The notes below the pieces were generated by a model. That model ran no database searches. It was given only the letters and a program-made list of their open reading frames with translations, and was not told where the DNA came from. DNA of 64,000 nt from Granulosicoccaceae bacterium (lineage in GTDB: Bacteria; Pseudomonadota; Gammaproteobacteria; Granulosicoccales; Granulosicoccaceae): positions 92,415 to 156,414 of the forward strand of contig JAHDCO010000005.1 of the NCBI GenBank assembly GCA_020629835.1, in the 5' to 3' direction. Within the stretch, counting starts at the first letter, position 1. Every line of letters starts with the position of its first letter. Of the stretch, positions 9,894 to 18,399 are shown one piece after another. The translations under genes were made by a program, and so were the position numbers.

Positions 9894-10691
9894 CTACACA
9901 ACCGACCGACGCGTGGAGCGCGATCGGCGAGAGGGCGATGCCTGGTTTTCAATGAATTCGAGCAATGTTGGGTTGGTCGATAACTGCTGTATCTCTCGCT
10001 CAAGCGAACCGAGATGAGCCAGCAGCGCAGCCTCAGCCTCATCGCTGTCTTGCTTGCGAATGGCTTCAACAATGACCTTGTGTTCTTGTAGTACGGCAGG
10101 TCCACGACGAATTTTTTTAACCCGTTTCAAATGGCGCATACGGTTTACTTCAGCTTGCGTGCGGAGCAAGAGCTCCCATACACCGGGGATACCCGCCATT
10201 TCAAAAAAACTTCGGTGCAACTCCTGATCAAGCTCGAAGAACCGTGGGTAGTCTTCGGTTTCTAAGGCGTTTGCCTGCTCGTCCAACGTTTTATCCAGCT
10301 GATCGATGTAGAGCGTATCGATCGGGCTACTGGCGGCACGACGTACCGCGCCAATTTCTAACTGAAGGCGCGTGAAACAGGCTTCCATATATTTGTTGAT
10401 CCGAATGGCAGATACGTAGGTTCCGCTCTTTGGCACGATCTCAACAAGCCCATCGATATCTAAACGAATCAACGCTTCACGAACCGGCGTCTTACTGGCT
10501 CGCAGAACTTCAGCGATGTCTTTTTCGGAAATCAACTGCCCCGGCAGCAAGCGCAAGTTAATGATTTCATCGCGCAGGATTTGGTAGATCTGAGACGCGA
10601 GAGGCTCGTCCGCATTCAGTTGGCAATCGTGCAACAGCTCGGTCAAGGTGACTGTGTCGCTGGATAGATTGGCTGATGAATTGTTGGGCAA
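9894..10691 (-). CDS. GntR-family (FadR/FCD) transcriptional regulator
   Basis: A 265-residue regulator. A winged helix-turn-helix occupies about residues 30-105 ([22 protein letters not shown], then [20 protein letters not shown]). A C-terminal all-helical FCD ligand domain follows, with the expected metal-site residues (D, H, H pattern: [15 protein letters not shown] and LLAHLGSLE). FCD regulators usually sense sugar acids or other carboxylates. It heads the uronate operon and diverges from the glucarate-dehydratase-like gene, so it probably represses both and responds to a uronate catabolite (inference). TTG 10691 is the only usable start between the upstream stop and the HTH; it lacks a good Shine-Dalgarno. 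Confidence 0.88.
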   Translation of the reverse strand: MPNNSSANLSSDTVTLTELLHDCQLNADEPLASQIYQILRDEIINLRLLPGQLISEKDIAEVLRASKTPVREALIRLDIDGLVEIVPKSGTYVSAIRINKYMEACFTRLQLEIGAVRRAASSPIDTLYIDQLDKTLDEQANALETEDYPRFFELDQELHRSFFEMAGIPGVWELLLRTQAEVNRMRHLKRVKKIRRGPAVLQEHKVIVEAIRKQDSDEAEAALLAHLGSLEREIQQLSTNPTLLEFIENQASPSRRSRSTRRSVV

Positions 10692-10814
10692 GAGGAGTTG
10701 TCTGATACGCTTGTTTGTAAAACTAAGATATCAGTTAAAAACTCTGGTGTATATGCTGATAGCGTAAATTCTACAAAATCTCCTCCAGCCCGATCGATCC
10801 AAATAGAAGTTTCC

Positions 10815-12065
10815 ATGAAAATACAAGAAGTTAGGCTTACGCCAGTGGCGATCCCCGATGTCCCGCTGGTCAACACCAAAGGCGTACATCAAGCGGTTTT
10901 CCTACGAACCATTATCGAATTAGTGACTGATGTTGGACTGATTGGTATCGGTGAATCCTACGGTGGTGCGCGGGCCCTCAATGGCATGCGTAAAGCTGCC
11001 GAGTCGTTGATTGGCTTAGACCCGTTTCACTTGAACGAACTGCGCCGGCGGGTAGAACAGGCGCTACCCAATGCCGGAGGGATCAACGCTCCCACGATGT
11101 TGACGCAACATCAGGTTGTGGATGCGGTATACAGCGCGTTCGAAATCCCGCTACTCGATCTGCAAGGGAAATTCCTCGAACGCCCCCTGTGTGATCTTTT
11201 AGGCGGAGCTGTCAGAGACCGAGTGGGTTTCAGTGGGTATCTATTTTATAAATTTAAAAAACCGAACGAGTATCGTGGGGCTGATTTGTTCGGTGAAGTT
11301 ATGACACCCAATGCCCTGTTGGATGAGGCCAAAGCCTTGGTTGACGAGTATGGCTTTCGCTCATTGAAGCTAAAAGGCGGCGTGTTAGAGCCAACACTCG
11401 AAATTGAAACCATGCAGCTTTTGCGAGACGAATTCCCTGACGCACCGTTACGAATTGATCCAATGGGTGCCTGGCGAGTGCCAACCGCATTGACGGTATG
11501 CGACGCTATTGGCGATATCCTGGAATATCTCGAGGATCCCGTCCGTGGTATGGATGCAATGGCCGAGCTTGCATCACAAACCCATGTGCCATTGGCTACC
11601 AATTTGGTGGTTGTTGAGTTTGAACACATCGTACAGGCGTATCGAAACGGTGCTGTCCAAATCATCTTATCTGACCATCACTATTGGCGTGGCGCCACAG
11701 GGTCAATACGACTGGGTGAATTCTGCCGGGCCGGTGGCATGGGTATTTCCATGCATTCCAATACGCACTTAGGAATCAGCCTAGCGGCAATGGTGCATGT
11801 CGCGGCCGCCACCACCAACCTGACCTATGATTGCGACACACACTACCCATGGACGCAAAATGACATCATTAAGGGTGGAAAGCTTACGATTGAAAACGGC
11901 TCAATTGAGGTTCCTAAAGGCCCGGGCTTGGGTGTCGAGATTGACGCCGATGTGTTGGCCGAATTCCATGACTTCTACGTATCGCAGAATTTACGGGACC
12001 GCGAAGACACTGATGAGATGCGACGGTACATACCTAACTATGAACGCGTTGTGCCACGTTGGTGA
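10815..12065 (+). CDS. Glucarate-dehydratase-like enolase-superfamily enzyme
   Basis: A 416-residue acid-sugar dehydratase resembling E. coli GlucD along its length. The KxK base motif is in SLKLKGGVLEP; metal ligands fall in RIDPMGAW, LEYLEDP and LATNLVVVEF; the Asp-His dyad is in LSDHHYW and SMHSNTHLGISLA. Two positions differ from GlucD as I remember it: DPNGAW reads DPMGAW, replacing a metal-site Asn, and NNHFDISL reads NTHLGISL, losing an Asp. The substrate may therefore not be D-glucarate. ATG 10815 gives the family N-terminus; an upstream in-frame extension has no homologous sequence. It diverges from gntR, suggesting shared control with the uronate operon. Confidence 0.82.
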   Translation: MKIQEVRLTPVAIPDVPLVNTKGVHQAVFLRTIIELVTDVGLIGIGESYGGARALNGMRKAAESLIGLDPFHLNELRRRVEQALPNAGGINAPTMLTQHQVVDAVYSAFEIPLLDLQGKFLERPLCDLLGGAVRDRVGFSGYLFYKFKKPNEYRGADLFGEVMTPNALLDEAKALVDEYGFRSLKLKGGVLEPTLEIETMQLLRDEFPDAPLRIDPMGAWRVPTALTVCDAIGDILEYLEDPVRGMDAMAELASQTHVPLATNLVVVEFEHIVQAYRNGAVQIILSDHHYWRGATGSIRLGEFCRAGGMGISMHSNTHLGISLAAMVHVAAATTNLTYDCDTHYPWTQNDIIKGGKLTIENGSIEVPKGPGLGVEIDADVLAEFHDFYVSQNLRDREDTDEMRRYIPNYERVVPRW

Positions 12066-12095
12066 CTACATTAAGTACACACACGTATAACCGAC

Positions 12096-12116
12096 GACTC
12101 AAAGTGAGTCTTTCTT
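12096..12116 (+). terminator. Weak intrinsic terminator candidate
   Basis: GACTCA (12096-12101), a 3-base loop and TGAGTC (12105-12110) are followed by TTTCTT, 31 bp after the dehydratase stop. The stem has only 6 bp and overlaps the 3' end of the arsH pseudogene, so the call is tentative. Confidence 0.35.
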
Positions 12117-12839
12117 ATCGTCCCCAGTTCCACCGGTTGCATCACTCAGATTAACTCTTGCTGAAAGATCTTCGGCGGTCTCCACGCGTTCGGAGTATCG
12201 ATCGACTAAGTAGTCCGAACACCCACGAGTCAGCAAGGTAAACTTCATTAATTCTTCCATAACATCTACGACTCTATGGTAGTAGAGCGATACTTTCATC
12301 CTGCCATCTTCGTCAAACTCGGACCAAGCTTTGGGTACAGAAGATTGATTAGGGATCGTTATCATGCGCATCCAACGCCCCAGTATGCGTAACTGATTGA
12401 CCGTGTTGAAGCTTTGAGAGCCACCACATACCTGCATAAATGCCAGTGTTCGACCTTGTGTCGGCCTGACACCGCCAATAGGCGCTAAGGGCAACCAATC
12501 AATCTGGGTTTTCACCAATCCGGTCATGGCGCCATGGCGCTCGGGTGAACACCACACGTGCGCTTCAGACCACAAAGACAATTCACGCAGTTCCTGGACT
12601 TTCGGATGTGTATCTTGATCCTCAGCAACAACGGGTAGACCACTCGGGTCAAACAACTTCACCTCTGCGCCCAATTAGCTGAGCACTCTCGCGGCTTCTT
12701 CGGACAGCAATCTGGAGTAGGATCTTGCTCTTAGCGACCCATACAGCATTTATACTTTCACTGGTCCTTTATCAACGGAAGGTTTTGCCAGTCTCTCAGC
12801 GTCGATCTGGGCAAGTCGCGTGGGGTCAAATAAAGGCAT
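12099..12839 (-). pseudogene. arsH: arsH pseudogene (two in-frame stop codons)
   Basis: Read from ATG 12839, the frame matches the ArsH flavoprotein (NADPH-dependent FMN reductase; oxidises trivalent organoarsenicals) end to end: MPLFDPTRLAQIDAERL, then VKV-stop-MLYGSLRARSYSR, then [26 protein letters not shown], and on through [22 protein letters not shown] and [15 protein letters not shown]. The two TAA codons lie at 12750-12752 and 12675-12677, with no frameshift. The first falls where ArsH usually has Leu (TTA to TAA is one change). The frame is otherwise intact, so the loss looks recent. Translation from 12674 would lack the FMN-phosphate loop GSLR. It lies downstream of the MIP channel gene. 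Confidence 0.85.
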
Positions 12840-12920
12840 AGAAGTAAACCTGTGCAAAACCTTTTTTATGGAGATTGTCCGCGCTTCTAAAAGCAGTGAA
12901 CTGAACCTGAAAACATCGCC

Positions 12921-13589
12921 TCAATTTACAACATCTTCTACGAGCAGCCAATGAATGACTAGTGCAGCGATAGCAGCACCTACTAGCTGAGCAACAATAA
13001 ACCTGATGATATCCGTGGGCTGAATACCGCTAAACGTGTTAGTAAAACCTCGCGTTATGGTTACAGCAGGATTAGCGAACGACGTTGATGCGGTGAACCA
13101 GTAGGCGGCTGTGATGTAAAGTCCCACAACTGTTGCTACGGCATCAGGTTTCACTTTTAAACTTACGAGAATACTGAAAATTAACCCGAACGTAGCAACG
13201 CCTTCAGAAAGTTGCTGCGCAAGACCAGATCGAATGTTGGTTGATATTTGAAATAACGGTTGCTTAAACATTGCGTGCGCTATCAGGACACCTAATAACG
13301 CTGCGGAAATCTGGGTTAGTATGTACATTGCTGCGTGCGGAATCCTTAATTCACGACGCAATAAAAAGACTAAGGTAACCGCGGGATTAAAATGGGCACC
13401 CGAGATAGGACCGAGCGCGGTTATCAAAACGATCAGAATTGCGCCGGTGGGCAGGGTATTCCCAAGCAAAGCGAGAGCTTGGTTATTCGAGGCGAGTTGC
13501 TCAGCCATGATGCCAGAACCCACCACTGTAGCAAGCAGAAAAGCCGTCCCAATAAATTCAGCTGTGAGTTGCTGACGTAGGCTGTACAC
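12921..13589 (-). CDS. MIP-family channel (aquaglyceroporin, AqpS-like by context)
   Basis: A 222-residue major intrinsic protein with six membrane helices. Both pore NPA boxes are present, ISGAHFNPAVTL and SFANPAVTITRGF, the second followed by the selectivity-filter Arg. In several alphaproteobacteria an aquaglyceroporin (aqpS) sits in an ars operon with arsH and lets arsenite out of the cell; the arsH pseudogene 81 bp downstream suggests the same origin. No arsR or arsC was found nearby, so this looks like the remnant of an arsenic operon. It could equally now act as a glycerol or water channel. GTG 13589 has AGGAA 6 bases upstream. Confidence 0.85.
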   Translation of the reverse strand: MYSLRQQLTAEFIGTAFLLATVVGSGIMAEQLASNNQALALLGNTLPTGAILIVLITALGPISGAHFNPAVTLVFLLRRELRIPHAAMYILTQISAALLGVLIAHAMFKQPLFQISTNIRSGLAQQLSEGVATFGLIFSILVSLKVKPDAVATVVGLYITAAYWFTASTSFANPAVTITRGFTNTFSGIQPTDIIRFIVAQLVGAAIAALVIHWLLVEDVVN

Positions 13590-13797
13590 GCAGGGTTCCT
13601 AAATGGTTTGCAAGTTTGTGGTGCCGCTTTTGCGACACACCAATTGTATCATCGAGCAAGAAAGCGTTACTTTAATTACAGCAATTTACGGTGCCAATCT
13701 ACTTGAATATAAAAACTCAGCTGAAGCACAAACGTATTTTTATATACCTCGCACAAAAATTAAACAAACAGCACTAATCTCCGAGAGTTGACTCTTT

Positions 13798-13837
13798 GTG
13801 TCATAAAGCGTTAACAGAAATGTCATGAGTCTGTCAT
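13798..13837 (+). promoter_or_regulatory. Pho box upstream of phytase-like esterase gene
   Basis: ATGTCAT (13820-13826), GAGT, CTGTCAT (13831-13837) matches the PhoB consensus of two CTGTCAT-like heptamers repeated every 11 bp. A further GTGTCAT at 13798-13804 is exactly 22 bp upstream in phase, suggesting an extended PhoB site. The gene it serves starts at 13893. The rest of the 303-bp gap 13590-13892 is AT-rich with no credible gene. Confidence 0.75.
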
Positions 13838-13892
13838 CCGCCTCTGGCGAAATTAGAGGAGTTACTAGAAACACTTAGGAAGGTAAGTGTCC

Positions 13893-16067
13893 ATGACTCA
13901 TCTAACCAAAGCGCTGCTGGCCAGTGCTTTAATATTAGGAAGTACCGCGGCTCAAGCTGAATTTTTTGAGCGCATCAGCTCGTTTCCAGTGGCGAGTAAT
14001 TTACCCGCAGGCTCTGAAATGAGTGAAAGTTCAGCTGAGATCATTTCGGTCACGGCAGATGGACGAACCTTGGTGTATAGCGACAGCCCGTTGCAAAGTG
14101 TTGGCTTTGTCGATTTATCTGATCCTTTGAATCCATTGGCGGCAGGCACAGTCTCATTAGGCGGCGAACCCACCTCAGTCGTGGTCTCTGGACAGACAGC
14201 TTTTGCCGCAATCAACACATCACTAAGTTACACGGAGACCAGCGGCACGATAATATCTATAGATGTTGCGTCCCGGTCCATCACATCTTCGTGTGAATTG
14301 GCTGGCCAGCCCGACGCCGTAGCCGTTAATAACGACGGTTCAATACTGGCAATAGCCATCGAGAACGAACGCGATGAGGATTTAAATGACGGGCTGATAC
14401 CGCAGATGCCTGCTGGTCATGTCATTCTTATGACAATAGAAGATGCCACGTTACGATGTGACACCCTCAAAGTGGTTGATGTCAGTAACCGCTCGAGCGT
14501 TGCACCCTCAGATCCAGAACCTGAGTTTGTTGATTTCAACAGCGCAAACGATGTTGTGGTCTCGCTTCAGGAGAATAATCACTTTATCATCATCGATGCA
14601 GACACGGCCGCTGTAGTGGGGAGTTTCGGCGCAGGGTCTGTCGATTTGATGAATGTAGATCTGCTAGAAGAGCGTGCGCTAACTTTTGATGGCGTGCAGT
14701 TGAACCGTGCACGCGAACCAGACGCTGTGCAATGGTTGGATGACACGCGGTTTGTATCCGCCAACGAAGGAGATTATAAAGGCGGTTCACGTGGCTTCAC
14801 GATCTTCGATAGAACCGGCTCGGTGTTATTCGAAAGCGGGTTGGATTTTGAATATCGAGTAGCCACCGCAGGGCACTACCCCGAAAGGCGCTCGGGTAAC
14901 AAAGGGGTAGAACCTGAAGGCCTGGAAGTTGGTACATTTGACGGCGAAACATATATCTTTGTTTTAGCTGAGCGTTCGTCAGTTATGGGAGTGTACCGCG
15001 ACACGGGGGCAACGCCAGAGTTTGTGCAGCTATTGCCAACCGCACTAGGGCCGGAGAGTGCGGTCGCAATTCCTTCCAGAAATTTACTCGTTGTAGCAAA
15101 CGAAGTGGATCTGGTAGAAGACGGTGGTGTGCGTTCTTACATATCTGTGTATCGGTACGGAGGATCTGCACCCAATTATCCAATGCTGCAGTCATCACTA
15201 GAAGACGGCACACCGATAGGTTGGGGCGCTTTGTCTGGGTTAGCAGCGGATCCTGTATCACCCAATATATTTTATGCCGTCAACGACAGCTTTTATGCCA
15301 TGCAGCCTAGAATCTTCACCATTGATGCGTCCATGCAACCCGCTCAAATAGTGAAAGCGACCGACATAAAGCGTGGTGGACAATCAGCACAGCTTCTGGA
15401 TCTCGAAGGAATCGTATCCGATGGCGACGGAGGATTCTGGTTAGCGTCCGAAGGACGTCCAGACCGCTTGAAACCACACGCTATCTATCATGTCGATGGT
15501 GAAGGAAATATCAATAAACAGATTGCATTTCCTGCGGAACTCATGGCCGTCCAAAAGCGATGGGCCAGTGAAGGAATTACTCTTGTTGATAATACTTTAT
15601 GGATCGCGATTCAAAGACCATGGTCAAATGATCCTGACGATCATGTGAAGCTTGTGTCATACAATTTATCTGATGAGACATGGGGAGCTGTACATTACCC
15701 ACTGGATGCTGCCGAAAAAGGGTGGCACGGTCTATCGGAAATAACCTTATACAACAACATGGTCTACTTGATCGAACGCGACAACCAGATAGGTCAATCG
15801 GCTGTTCACAAAAAATTATTCCGTGTTCCTGTGTCTGAACTACGTCCCGCCAGCTTGGGCGATGATTTACCCGTTGTTACTAAAACGCTCGTACACGATT
15901 TTATTCCGGATCTCCTGTCAACGGGTGGATATGTCGTGGATAAGATCGAAGGCTTTGCAATTTCCAATGATGGCAAAGCTTTCGCGTTGACGGATAACGA
16001 CGGTGTGCATGACAGTAACGGTGAAACATTATTTTTTGAAGTGCAGGACTATGACTCACCGCTTTAG
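13893..16067 (+). CDS. Secreted phytase-like esterase with choice-of-anchor I-type beta-propeller
   Basis: A 724-residue exported protein; signal peptide KALLASALILGSTAAQA, cleaved about residue 25. The N-terminal half (about 40-420) is a beta-propeller resembling choice-of-anchor I proteins, with FVSANEGDYKGGSRGF, ERRSGNKGVEPEGLEVG and IFVLAERSSVMGVYRDTG. The C-terminal half (about 430-724) resembles the 'esterase-like activity of phytase' domain: LLDLEGIVSDGDGGFWLASEG and DKIEGFAISNDGKAFALTDNDG. The likely role is periplasmic release of phosphate from organic esters; this is supported by the Pho box just upstream and the phn operon downstream, but the enzyme activity is inferred. ATG 13893 has AGGAAGG 9 bases upstream. 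A strong terminator follows. Confidence 0.8.
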   Translation: MTHLTKALLASALILGSTAAQAEFFERISSFPVASNLPAGSEMSESSAEIISVTADGRTLVYSDSPLQSVGFVDLSDPLNPLAAGTVSLGGEPTSVVVSGQTAFAAINTSLSYTETSGTIISIDVASRSITSSCELAGQPDAVAVNNDGSILAIAIENERDEDLNDGLIPQMPAGHVILMTIEDATLRCDTLKVVDVSNRSSVAPSDPEPEFVDFNSANDVVVSLQENNHFIIIDADTAAVVGSFGAGSVDLMNVDLLEERALTFDGVQLNRAREPDAVQWLDDTRFVSANEGDYKGGSRGFTIFDRTGSVLFESGLDFEYRVATAGHYPERRSGNKGVEPEGLEVGTFDGETYIFVLAERSSVMGVYRDTGATPEFVQLLPTALGPESAVAIPSRNLLVVANEVDLVEDGGVRSYISVYRYGGSAPNYPMLQSSLEDGTPIGWGALSGLAADPVSPNIFYAVNDSFYAMQPRIFTIDASMQPAQIVKATDIKRGGQSAQLLDLEGIVSDGDGGFWLASEGRPDRLKPHAIYHVDGEGNINKQIAFPAELMAVQKRWASEGITLVDNTLWIAIQRPWSNDPDDHVKLVSYNLSDETWGAVHYPLDAAEKGWHGLSEITLYNNMVYLIERDNQIGQSAVHKKLFRVPVSELRPASLGDDLPVVTKTLVHDFIPDLLSTGGYVVDKIEGFAISNDGKAFALTDNDGVHDSNGETLFFEVQDYDSPL

Positions 16068-16226
16068 TCAGTATCTTTATCGGAGCAAGTAAAATTCGTG
16101 TGCAAAATGGCTATAAGAAGTATTCATCGGACTTTCACTGAACTCAAAATATTTGTATTTGCATAGGGATTAACGTCAACTTACGCATGTAACTACAACG
16201 TTACGTTCAGCAACTACGTTAGAAAT

Positions 16227-16260
16227 AACCCCAGCTGTTACCCACGGCTGGGGTTTTTTT
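16227..16260 (+). terminator. Strong intrinsic terminator
   Basis: A perfect 9-bp stem, AACCCCAGC (16227-16235) and GCTGGGGTT (16247-16255), with an 11-base loop runs into a T-tract ending at 16260. It lies 160 bp after the phytase-like gene and insulates it from the phn operon. Confidence 0.9.
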
Positions 16261-16306
16261 ATTCAAAGAAAAAACATTAGTTTGAAATGTTTTAAAAAAT
16301 ATATTT

Positions 16307-16340
16307 TTTTCATAACAGTGTCATATACCACCACTAATGT
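16307..16340 (+). promoter_or_regulatory. Pho box and -10 element of the phn operon
   Basis: TTTTCAT (16307-16313), AACA, GTGTCAT (16318-16324) is a two-repeat Pho box with 11-bp periodicity. A candidate -10, TAATGT (16335-16340), starts 10 bp after the box, the spacing used by PhoB-activated promoters where the box replaces the -35. The phnC start is 112 bp further on. The rest of the 384-bp gap (16068-16451) holds only the terminator. Confidence 0.75.
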
Positions 16341-16451
16341 GCACCTCAATTCGAGAGATTTGTCGTAGCGTGCGGTTAGCATTTCGACGCCAAAGTCGTA
16401 AGTGTACTTCGCCATTCAGATCTCACAACTAACGCGATTAAAGGAAAGTCA

Positions 16452-17276
16452 ATGTTTGAAGTGAAAAGCGTGACCAAAGACTTTGGCACGGTCAAAGCTG
16501 TCAACAATTTATCTTTTCAATCCAAACAGCCTGAAGTGATAGGCATCATCGGACGCTCTGGTGCAGGTAAGTCCACGTTTTTGCGCATCATGAACCGAAT
16601 GACAACCGCCACAGATGGGAAGCTGTTAGTGGATGATAAAGATGTTCTGGCGCTTAAGGGCAAAGCAAAGCTCGAGTGGCAACGCCAATGTGCCATGATA
16701 TTTCAACAGTTCAATCTGGTTCCTCGATTAGACGTCTTAACTAACGTCATTCTTGGTCAACTAAATAAGCAATCGGTACTGCGCTCCTCATTGATGTTTT
16801 TCACTCGTGAGGAGAGGCACGAAGCGTTGCGACTATTAGACCGTTTCGGTGTATCCCACACGGCTTTGCAAAGAGCGGAAACACTGTCCGGTGGCCAACA
16901 ACAACGCGTGGCCATTTGCCGCGCCATGATGCAGAAGCCCCGATACATTCTTGCAGATGAACCTATCGCCTCGTTGGATCCGCTAAACGCCCGACTCGTA
17001 ATGGAAGCACTGCAAAGCATCAGCCGTGAGGAAAACATCACGGTTGTTTGTAATTTGCACACATTAGATACCGCACGGACCTATTGCGATCGAGTGATTG
17101 GTATGCAGGCAGGCGAAAAAGTGTTCGACGACGTCTCTTCTCGTTTGTCTGACCAGGTTGCCAGAGAGATTTACGGCGCAGAAGCCGAAGAGGCCTTCGA
17201 GAGCGCCATCACCTCAACATCATTAAAAAGCCAAGTTGTTCGTAAACCTGCTCTAGCCGAGCAGGCAGTCGTCTAA
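16452..17276 (+). CDS. phnC: Phosphonate ABC importer ATPase
   Basis: A 274-residue ATPase: Walker A GRSGAGKST, Q-loop IFQQFNLVPRLDVLTNVILG, signature [16 protein letters not shown], Walker B YILADEPIASLDP, switch in NLHTLDTARTYC. The VPRLDVLTNVLxG segment and placement just before phnD identify PhnC rather than another polar ATPase. It drives import of phosphonates or phosphate esters through PhnE. ATG 16452 is preceded by AAAGGAAAGTCA. First gene of the Pho-box-controlled operon. The C-terminal tail of about 30 residues after the ATPase core is unremarkable. Confidence 0.95.
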   Translation: MFEVKSVTKDFGTVKAVNNLSFQSKQPEVIGIIGRSGAGKSTFLRIMNRMTTATDGKLLVDDKDVLALKGKAKLEWQRQCAMIFQQFNLVPRLDVLTNVILGQLNKQSVLRSSLMFFTREERHEALRLLDRFGVSHTALQRAETLSGGQQQRVAICRAMMQKPRYILADEPIASLDPLNARLVMEALQSISREENITVVCNLHTLDTARTYCDRVIGMQAGEKVFDDVSSRLSDQVAREIYGAEAEEAFESAITSTSLKSQVVRKPALAEQAVV

Positions 17277-17316
17277 GTTGTTCAACCTTAATTTTTAATC
17301 TATTGAGAACATAAAC

Positions 17317-18270
17317 ATGTCATCCTTTCTTAAGTATTTAACAGTACAGGCAATGTCACTTATTATGACAACAACGGCATCTGCTGACTTCAAGTATGAA
17401 GGTCCTACATTTGACCTATCAGGCATTCAGCCTGAATTCAGAATCGGTTTTCTTGGTGATGAAGCAGCACAAGATATCATTAGCCGAAATGAATGCCTCA
17501 TTGACTATGTAGAAGCGGCTTACAAGATCCCAGCAAAGATGTATACCTTCAAAGATTATGCTGGAACGATGGAAGCCTTCGTTGGCGGAAACCTCGATTA
17601 CACGTGGTTTGGATCTTCCGGTTACGCTGGGTTGTACCTGCAAAACCCTGAAGCGGGTGAACCGATCATGACTCGTATGCAGCCCAGTGGCGATACCGGT
17701 TATTTCTCGGTGATGGTTACTCTAGCCGATAGTGATATCGAGACTTTAGAAGATATGCGAGGCAAGGACTTAGGCTTCGCAGATCCGAACTCAACGTCTG
17801 GCTTTTTGATTCCCTCTATTGAATTGCTGGATCAAGTCGGCCCCCTGGATGAATACTTCGCATCTACCGAATTTCAAGGCGGCCACGAAAACGGCGTTCT
17901 CGCTGTGTTGAATGGCGATATCGATGCAGCGGTTACTTGGGTTTCAGGTGTTGGCGAATGGGACGAAGGTTATTCTTCCGGCAACCTTCGAAAAATGGTA
18001 GATAAGGGCATTCTAAACATGGACGACATTCGCCAAATCTGGTCGTCGGAGCTTATCCCTAATGGGCCAATTGTACTGCGTAAGGCGCTGCCCCAGGAAG
18101 CAAAGGACACCATGTTGGGCATGATGCAGTGGATGCACGAAAACGATCCGCTATGCAGTGAAAACGTGGCGAACGGTATCGTAAAAGCGTGGATCCCAGT
18201 GGATCACTCATTTTATGAAACCATTGTTCAGGCTCGTAAAGCCAAACTGGAAGCTCAAGCAGCCAACTAG
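17317..18270 (+). CDS. phnD: Phosphonate-binding periplasmic protein
   Basis: A 317-residue periplasmic binding protein with a signal peptide ending near TTTASA. Family features: GFLGDEAAQDIISRNECL, YAGTMEAFVGGNLDYTWFG (the ligand-binding WFG/YAG region), GKDLGFADPNSTSGFLIP and GDIDAAVTW. It is the PhnD/PtxB-like type II binding protein that delivers phosphonates to PhnE1/PhnE2. Followed by a perfect 10-bp hairpin at 18287-18310 before the first permease gene. The 40-bp gap from phnC carries a TTGAGAAC-type leader. Confidence 0.95.
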   Translation: MSSFLKYLTVQAMSLIMTTTASADFKYEGPTFDLSGIQPEFRIGFLGDEAAQDIISRNECLIDYVEAAYKIPAKMYTFKDYAGTMEAFVGGNLDYTWFGSSGYAGLYLQNPEAGEPIMTRMQPSGDTGYFSVMVTLADSDIETLEDMRGKDLGFADPNSTSGFLIPSIELLDQVGPLDEYFASTEFQGGHENGVLAVLNGDIDAAVTWVSGVGEWDEGYSSGNLRKMVDKGILNMDDIRQIWSSELIPNGPIVLRKALPQEAKDTMLGMMQWMHENDPLCSENVANGIVKAWIPVDHSFYETIVQARKAKLEAQAAN

Positions 18271-18286
18271 GCAAATCGTAGTTGAT

Positions 18287-18310
18287 CGGGTGGCGAAGGC
18301 TCGCCACCCG
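18287..18310 (+). repeat. Perfect 10-bp inverted repeat between phnD and phnE
   Basis: CGGGTGGCGA (18287-18296) and TCGCCACCCG (18301-18310) are exact complements around a 4-base loop AGGC; three more pairs (one G-T) extend the stem. It is 16 bp after the phnD stop. Only a short TTTT follows about 8 bases later, so full termination is unlikely; partial attenuation or 3' protection of the phnD message is the likely role. Confidence 0.8.
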
Positions 18311-18399
18311 GTCTGCTTTTGTCATCTGGAAGTTCTGGTGCCAACAATGACTTTTAAAACACTACTTGCTCACTGTTTTAACCTAACGCTATATTCACT

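Noticed and set aside
9883..9900. TTGT-N8-ACAA dyad at the end of gntR as a GntR operator
   Set aside because: Overlaps the gntR stop codon, is imperfect, and no second copy was found in the divergent promoter region where it would be expected.
11246..11665. 139-residue minus-strand open frame
   Set aside because: Fully antisense to the conserved glucarate-dehydratase-like gene; no protein-like domains.
13603..13791. 62-residue plus-strand open frame before the phytase-like gene
   Set aside because: AT-rich intergenic sequence, no ribosome-binding site and no recognisable family; looks like chance.
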